This document shows, one piece after another, positions 59,638 through 64,000 of a stretch of 64,000 nt of DNA. The DNA comes from Megalobrama amblycephala (Eukaryota; Chordata; Actinopteri; Cypriniformes; Xenocyprididae). Numbering within the stretch: the stretch's first letter is position 1; the number at the start of each line of letters is the position of its first letter. The stretch spans positions 2,534,001-2,598,000 of the forward strand of contig NC_063063.1 of the NCBI RefSeq assembly GCF_018812025.1, given 5' to 3'. Below the pieces are notes generated by a model, which had not been told where the DNA came from, did no database searches, and saw only the letters and a program-made list of their open reading frames with translations. Both the position numbers and the translations under genes were made by a program.

Positions 59638-60156
59638 TTATGCTGATCTAGGGACGGTTTGTTATGTTTACAAAACAATTATAAAATGTTACTAATAATA
59701 TCAGTGTTTTAGAGGATGATGTGGAACAACAGCGCTCAAATGAAGAGCAGGAACACAATATGCTGCTGCTGAAGTGCATCTTTCTTTGTCCCCTGAGAGG
59801 AATGAGTGGCACAGTGCTGAATTGCAAACTTTTTCTCCCTCAATTTGGAATGAGGCCCTGACGAGCCTTTTATCAGGAGTTTCTGTGGGACGCCCATCTT
59901 TGAGACAAGTGTGCATAATTGGTTCCATTAAAGCAGTAATTATTTTAATTAGCTGCTTTAATACTTGATTTGAAGGGCAAAAAAAAAAAAAAACCTTCTG
60001 AAGAGGCCTCAGCTGAAAAAAAAAAAAGTGTCATGAGGATTTCACAGCATTTTCTGAGGTAAAGGTAGTAAAAAAAAAAAGATTATGATACAAAAAGAAT
60101 ATTATCCACATTATTTTCTAAAGTAACACGTTGATGTCCAACAGTAACGCCAGCAG

Positions 60157-60426
60157 ACGGTGTTGCCAAGTCTACGGTTTTCCAACAGAATTGGGCTACT
60201 TTTACACTGTTGTCGAGGGTTGTTTTCCTGTCCGTGGGTTGAAGCGACCCCAAATAACATGATATTTAGTCCCTGGAATGCGAATTTTACCAGGGGAGCC
60301 CGACCAAAAATGTGTATTTTACCCCTGGAATGCGATTTTTACCATGGGACTCCCCCCTGAAACGTGACTGGGCTAGTTTTGAATAGTAATTGGGCTGGTT
60401 TTTGTTGTAAAAACCTGGCAACCCTG
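60157..60426 (+). repeat. Dispersed repeat, 'GTTGCCAAGTCTACGGTTTT' family, copy 2
   Basis: 'gtgttgccaagtctacggtt' to 'aaaacctggcaaccctg', about 270 bp, aligning along its length with 11447-11710 ('gaattgggctacttttacac', 'gaagcgaccccaaataacat'). Confidence 0.8.
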
Positions 60427-60533
60427 CCAGCAGATAAAGATTCACAGAGAGGCAGTGTTTCTTTTGAGCACATTTGCTTTGTGATGGGCAATGTGGAATT
60501 ACAAATTTAAAAATCTGTTTAAGATCTTCTATG

Positions 60534-60680
60534 TATGGAAGCTTGTTTCCACCATGGAAAAAAAAAAAAAAAAAATTGCAACTTTGTTTCTCTCAATTTT
60601 GACTTTTTTCTCGCAATTCTGACTTTATAATTTGCAATTGCGAGTTTATATGAAGCGATTCTAAAAAGTAGGGAAAAAAA
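60534..60680 (+). repeat. 'TATGGAAGCTTGTTTCC' element, truncated copy
   Basis: 'tatggaagcttgtttccacc' then 'tttataatttgcaattgcga'. Left end and part of the minisatellite core only. Confidence 0.75.
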
Positions 60681-61032
60681 GAATGATGTTCATCCAAAAA
60701 TGTTTTTATGAACATTATACTTATTATTATTTTTTTTTTTAAATAATATAAAATACAAAATACAAATTAGTCTGAATAATTCGTTTCCATGACACAACCC
60801 TATATCACACCCCAAACCTCCCTCCCACAGTGCCACAAATAAACCATAAACAGATTAAACAAGAAAAAGGCATTTTTAAAATACAATTTTTAACATAAAT
60901 GTTTTCATTCCATGCATTGTACCGGGTTTAGCCAAAGGCTAATTTTCACCCGCAGTCCCCTGGCAGGTCAACATAAATGAATAAAAATAACACACACAAT
61001 ACCTATGTACAATAAAACATACATACACACAC

Positions 61033-61325
61033 ATTCTGTCCTCATTTACTCACCCTCAAGTTGTTCCAAACCTGTATGAATTTCTTTCTTCTGCTGAACA
61101 CAAAAGAAGATATTTTGAAGAATGTTGGTAATCAAACAGTTGATGGTAGCCATTGACTTCTTGACTTTTTTCCTACTATGAAAGTCAATGGCTACCATCA
61201 ACTGTTTGATTACCAACATTCTTAAAAATATCTTTTGTGTTCAGCAGAAGAAAGAAACTCATACAGGTATGGAGCAACTTGAGGGTGAATAAAAATATAA
61301 ATTTTTGGGTGAACTATCCCTTTAA
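61033..61325. mobile_element. TTAA-family MITE, left tip missing
   Basis: 'cctcatttactcaccctcaa' through a long inverted core ('ggtagccattgacttc' against 'gtcaatggctaccatcaact') to 'gggtgaactatccctttaa'. The first twenty or so bases of the left end are missing. Confidence 0.8.
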
Positions 61326-61576
61326 GTGGTCACATCTGAGGCTGTGTACGGTCAATACCTTTAAGGATTTCCTACTGAATGCCTATAAAATACAATGTAT
61401 CACTGCCTTAGTCTGAATTGATGACTGCATTGACCAAGCAGCACATTCTCAACAAAGAATCCTGCTGAAGATACACCTGACCCGAATCTCCTGGTCTTCA
61501 CTTCTGAGTTTCTTACAGCAGTTCTGAGTTTCTTTTTTCTTTTTTTTAGTCAGAACAAATAAATACTACATGAAAC

Positions 61577-62255
61577 GGTAACACTTTACTTGAAGGGGTG
61601 TGCATAAGACTGACATGACACCTTCATAATCTTGACATGACACGTGTCATGAATATGAAGGAGGTTTTATGCATGTTTATGACAACTGTCATTAAGTGTC
61701 ATTCGCTCAATTATGTCATTTTTAATGCAAAGATGACATTGTTTGAGATGTCTTTGTTACGACAACTTGACATAAACCAACACATCATAACCTGTCAGTG
61801 TCTTTGTCATGACAACGTGACATTAGCAAAACATCATAACCTGTCATAAACATGACATAGCCGATTAATTATCAAACTTAAAAAACTACTTAGCTTTATG
61901 GGTTAACATTACATTACATTATTTTGGTAACATTTCAGTATAGGGAACACATATATAAACGATTAACTATGACTTTTCCCTCAATAAACTCTTAATTTAC
62001 TGCTTATTATAGTTAATTGTTAGGTTTAGGTATTGGGTAGGATTAAGAATGTAGAATAAGATCATGCAGAATAAGGCATTAATATGTGCTTTATAAGTAC
62101 TAATAAATAGCCAATATTTTAGCCATATGAATGCTAATAGTAATAAGCAACTAGTTAAAAGACCCTAAAATAAAGTGTTACCATTATTTTATAACAGTGT
62201 CATCTTTTTTACGAAATTTGAAATTGTCTATTATCTGACCTTCTGTTGGAGGAAA

Positions 62256-62287
<32 letters not shown>

Positions 62288-62714
62288 ATGAAATGAAAAA
62301 TAGTCATGACGCTGTTATAAAATTATTTGTCAGAGTATTGTCACTTAATGACATTTTAATGTACCACTGTACTTGAGCTCAAGATACATATTCATGACAC
62401 TATTATAATGGCCTCATGTCAAAACCAACCACATGACAGTTTAATGTAATGTTAACCCATAAAACTAAATAATGTCAAGTTGTCATGACAAAGACACTGA
62501 CAGGTTATGATGTATTGGTTTGTGTCAAGTTGTCATAACTCGGACATCTCAAACAATGTCATCTTTGCATTAAAAATGACAAAATTGAGTGAATGACACT
62601 TAATGACAGTTGTCATAAACATGCATAAAACCTCCTTCATATTCATGACATGTGTCATGTCATGATTATGAAGGTGTCATGTCTTATGCACACCCCTTCA
62701 AGTAAAGTGTTACC
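61577..62714. mobile_element. Long fold-back DNA element with 8-bp target duplication
   Basis: The left arm starts 'ggtaacactttacttgaagg' and its complement 'ccttcaagtaaagtgttacc' ends the element. The arms pair for roughly 300 bases ('tatgaaggaggttttatgca' against 'tgcataaaacctccttcata'). The octamer CATGAAAC flanks both sides (61569-61576 and 62715-62722). A separate MITE is nested near the left arm. No coding capacity. Confidence 0.92.
61926..62182. mobile_element. Nested MITE inside the fold-back element, with its own target duplication
   Basis: Starts 'ggtaacatttcagtataggg' and ends 'aaaataaagtgttacc', very similar to 36297-36544. The octamer ATTATTTT flanks both sides (61918-61925 and 62183-62190). 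Confidence 0.9.
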
Positions 62715-63579
62715 CATGAAACATAACATGACATTTACCATGTCAAATGTACTGTGAGCAGATGCAAAATTTCTCAGGGAACACAAAAGCTTTGTTTACA
62801 AGCGCTGAATGCAAATTTTGGAGAATGCAAAAGTTTTGAATGCTAAATAATAATCTCAAATATTTCCTCTCATCTAATTTTTTGCCCATCACTATGTCCC
62901 TTTAGGGGCTTCTTTTGCATCTTAGTCTGAATGGTCAAATCCAAGTATTTTTTTCATGCATAGACAATAATGTGATTCGCAAGAGGTTATGATTTAACCA
63001 AAAAATTATAGAGCATATTATACTATGCTATATAAATGTGCTGTAAAAAATGTTTGCATGCCAATCAGAAATGCTTCTGTCTGTGAATAATTTCACACAT
63101 TCAGGATTGCTGACATTGGGTTGGCTAACAAGTACCGGAGGGCGGGGTTTTGGAAAGAAGGTGTGTCATTGAAGTTAGCAAAATGTAACAAAACTGCTCA
63201 CATTTCTTATAGCACCTTTAAGGATTGTATTGTCTTTCTAGAACTTATTTTCCAGACATATTTATTGCAGCTGAAATTGGAAGTGTCAGTAGAAATCATC
63301 ACTGCATTGTATTTTCACTGAGAATACAGCTAGAGTGTTCAAAGGAAATCAGCACAATGTAGTGACACCTTCACAGCTCCGATTTCACCTTCATCTGTCC
63401 TGGTGTTCATTATTCAACACTTCTGAAATAAGCGCGAAGCAGACAGAGCAGGGGGCCCAGAGCTGCTCATAATTCAGCAGAACTTACAGAGAGAGACGTG
63501 GATAATTACTCAGACTAAGTCAGACTACATGCCTATGGCACTTCTGAAGGCTCAAGAGTTTCATGCTTACTGCAGTTGA

Positions 63580-63581
<2 letters not shown>

Positions 63582-63616
<35 letters not shown>
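63582..63616. repeat. (TG)n microsatellite
   Basis: About 17 TG units in the tanc2 intron. Confidence 0.95.
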
Positions 63617-63618
<2 letters not shown>

Positions 63619-64000
63619 CTTTGATGTGGATAAAAGATCTAAACGTGACATACTGACTTCTTGGTTGAACTCGAAGAATACCAACTTCAAAACTGCATGG
63701 TTTGCAAATTGCAATGCAGGAAAGTGGAATATATTGTAAATATATTGTATATATATCGTATGTCGTAATGTCGTGAATGTCGTAAAATGCAGTCCACTGC
63801 GAAATGTGCTTAATATTAAAAAGAGTTATGAATCTGCGCATTAAATTGTGAAAGGGTACTTGCACTGTTCCTCGGGCGGTTTCTGTGTGCGCTCTGAGAT
63901 GGAGCAAAACACAAACAAGCAAAGTTTAGGCTACCTAATTTGGGCATCGGATACGTGCCTAAACGGTCAAATACACACAAAATTATATGGCAAGCATTCT

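Noticed and set aside
63533..63922. 129-codon minus-strand open frame considered as an upstream tanc2 exon
   Set aside because: No similarity to the Tanc2 P-loop region; part of it is translated TG repeat.

Overview
The window is vertebrate nuclear DNA from a ray-finned fish, most likely a cyprinid (carp, minnow or zebrafish group). The evidence is multi-exon genes with GT-AG introns, vertebrate orthologues, and a dense load of repeats typical of cyprinids: Tc1-like elements, palindromic hAT-like and TTAA-bounded miniature elements, long dinucleotide tracts, and an LTR element carrying '[10 protein letters not shown]' and '[10 protein letters not shown]' peptide repeats. I reconstructed splice sites by hand. 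All four named genes keep one reading frame through every junction.

Layout. 1-5060 is repeat-only: a non-autonomous LTR retroelement whose 5' LTR is split by a hAT-like insertion with a perfect 8-bp target duplication, followed by a 72-bp satellite. 5060-7970 has no certain gene. 7971-12746 (+) is tmem101 in four exons. 13276-14827 is a Tc1 element whose transposase has one frameshift. 17308-21211 (-) is a two-exon leucine-rich-repeat membrane protein gene with a second, decayed Tc1 element in its intron. 24242-33948 (-) is lsm12 in five exons. 35772-41206 (+) is g6pc3 in six exons, divergent from lsm12. 44683-59589 (-) is the 3' part of tanc2: sixteen coding exons encoding the last 1668 residues. 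Its 5' exons lie beyond the right edge, so 59590-64000 is intron, filled with mobile-element relics.

The genes are not an operon and share no single pathway. Tmem101 is a multipass membrane protein, Lsm12 an RNA-related/NAADP-binding protein, G6pc3 the ubiquitous ER glucose-6-phosphatase, and Tanc2 a postsynaptic scaffold. Tmem101, Lsm12 and G6pc3 form a conserved neighbourhood (human 17q21.31). tanc2 beside g6pc3 differs from human, where it lies farther along 17q.

I found no convincing undescribed multi-gene system. The most useful leads are in tanc2: a probable GC-AG donor with a mobile-element fragment on the splice site, an in-frame 33-nt candidate microexon, and a long Pro/Thr/Ser/Gln insertion inside the ankyrin domain. 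Several nested transposon structures with readable target duplications are also recorded.
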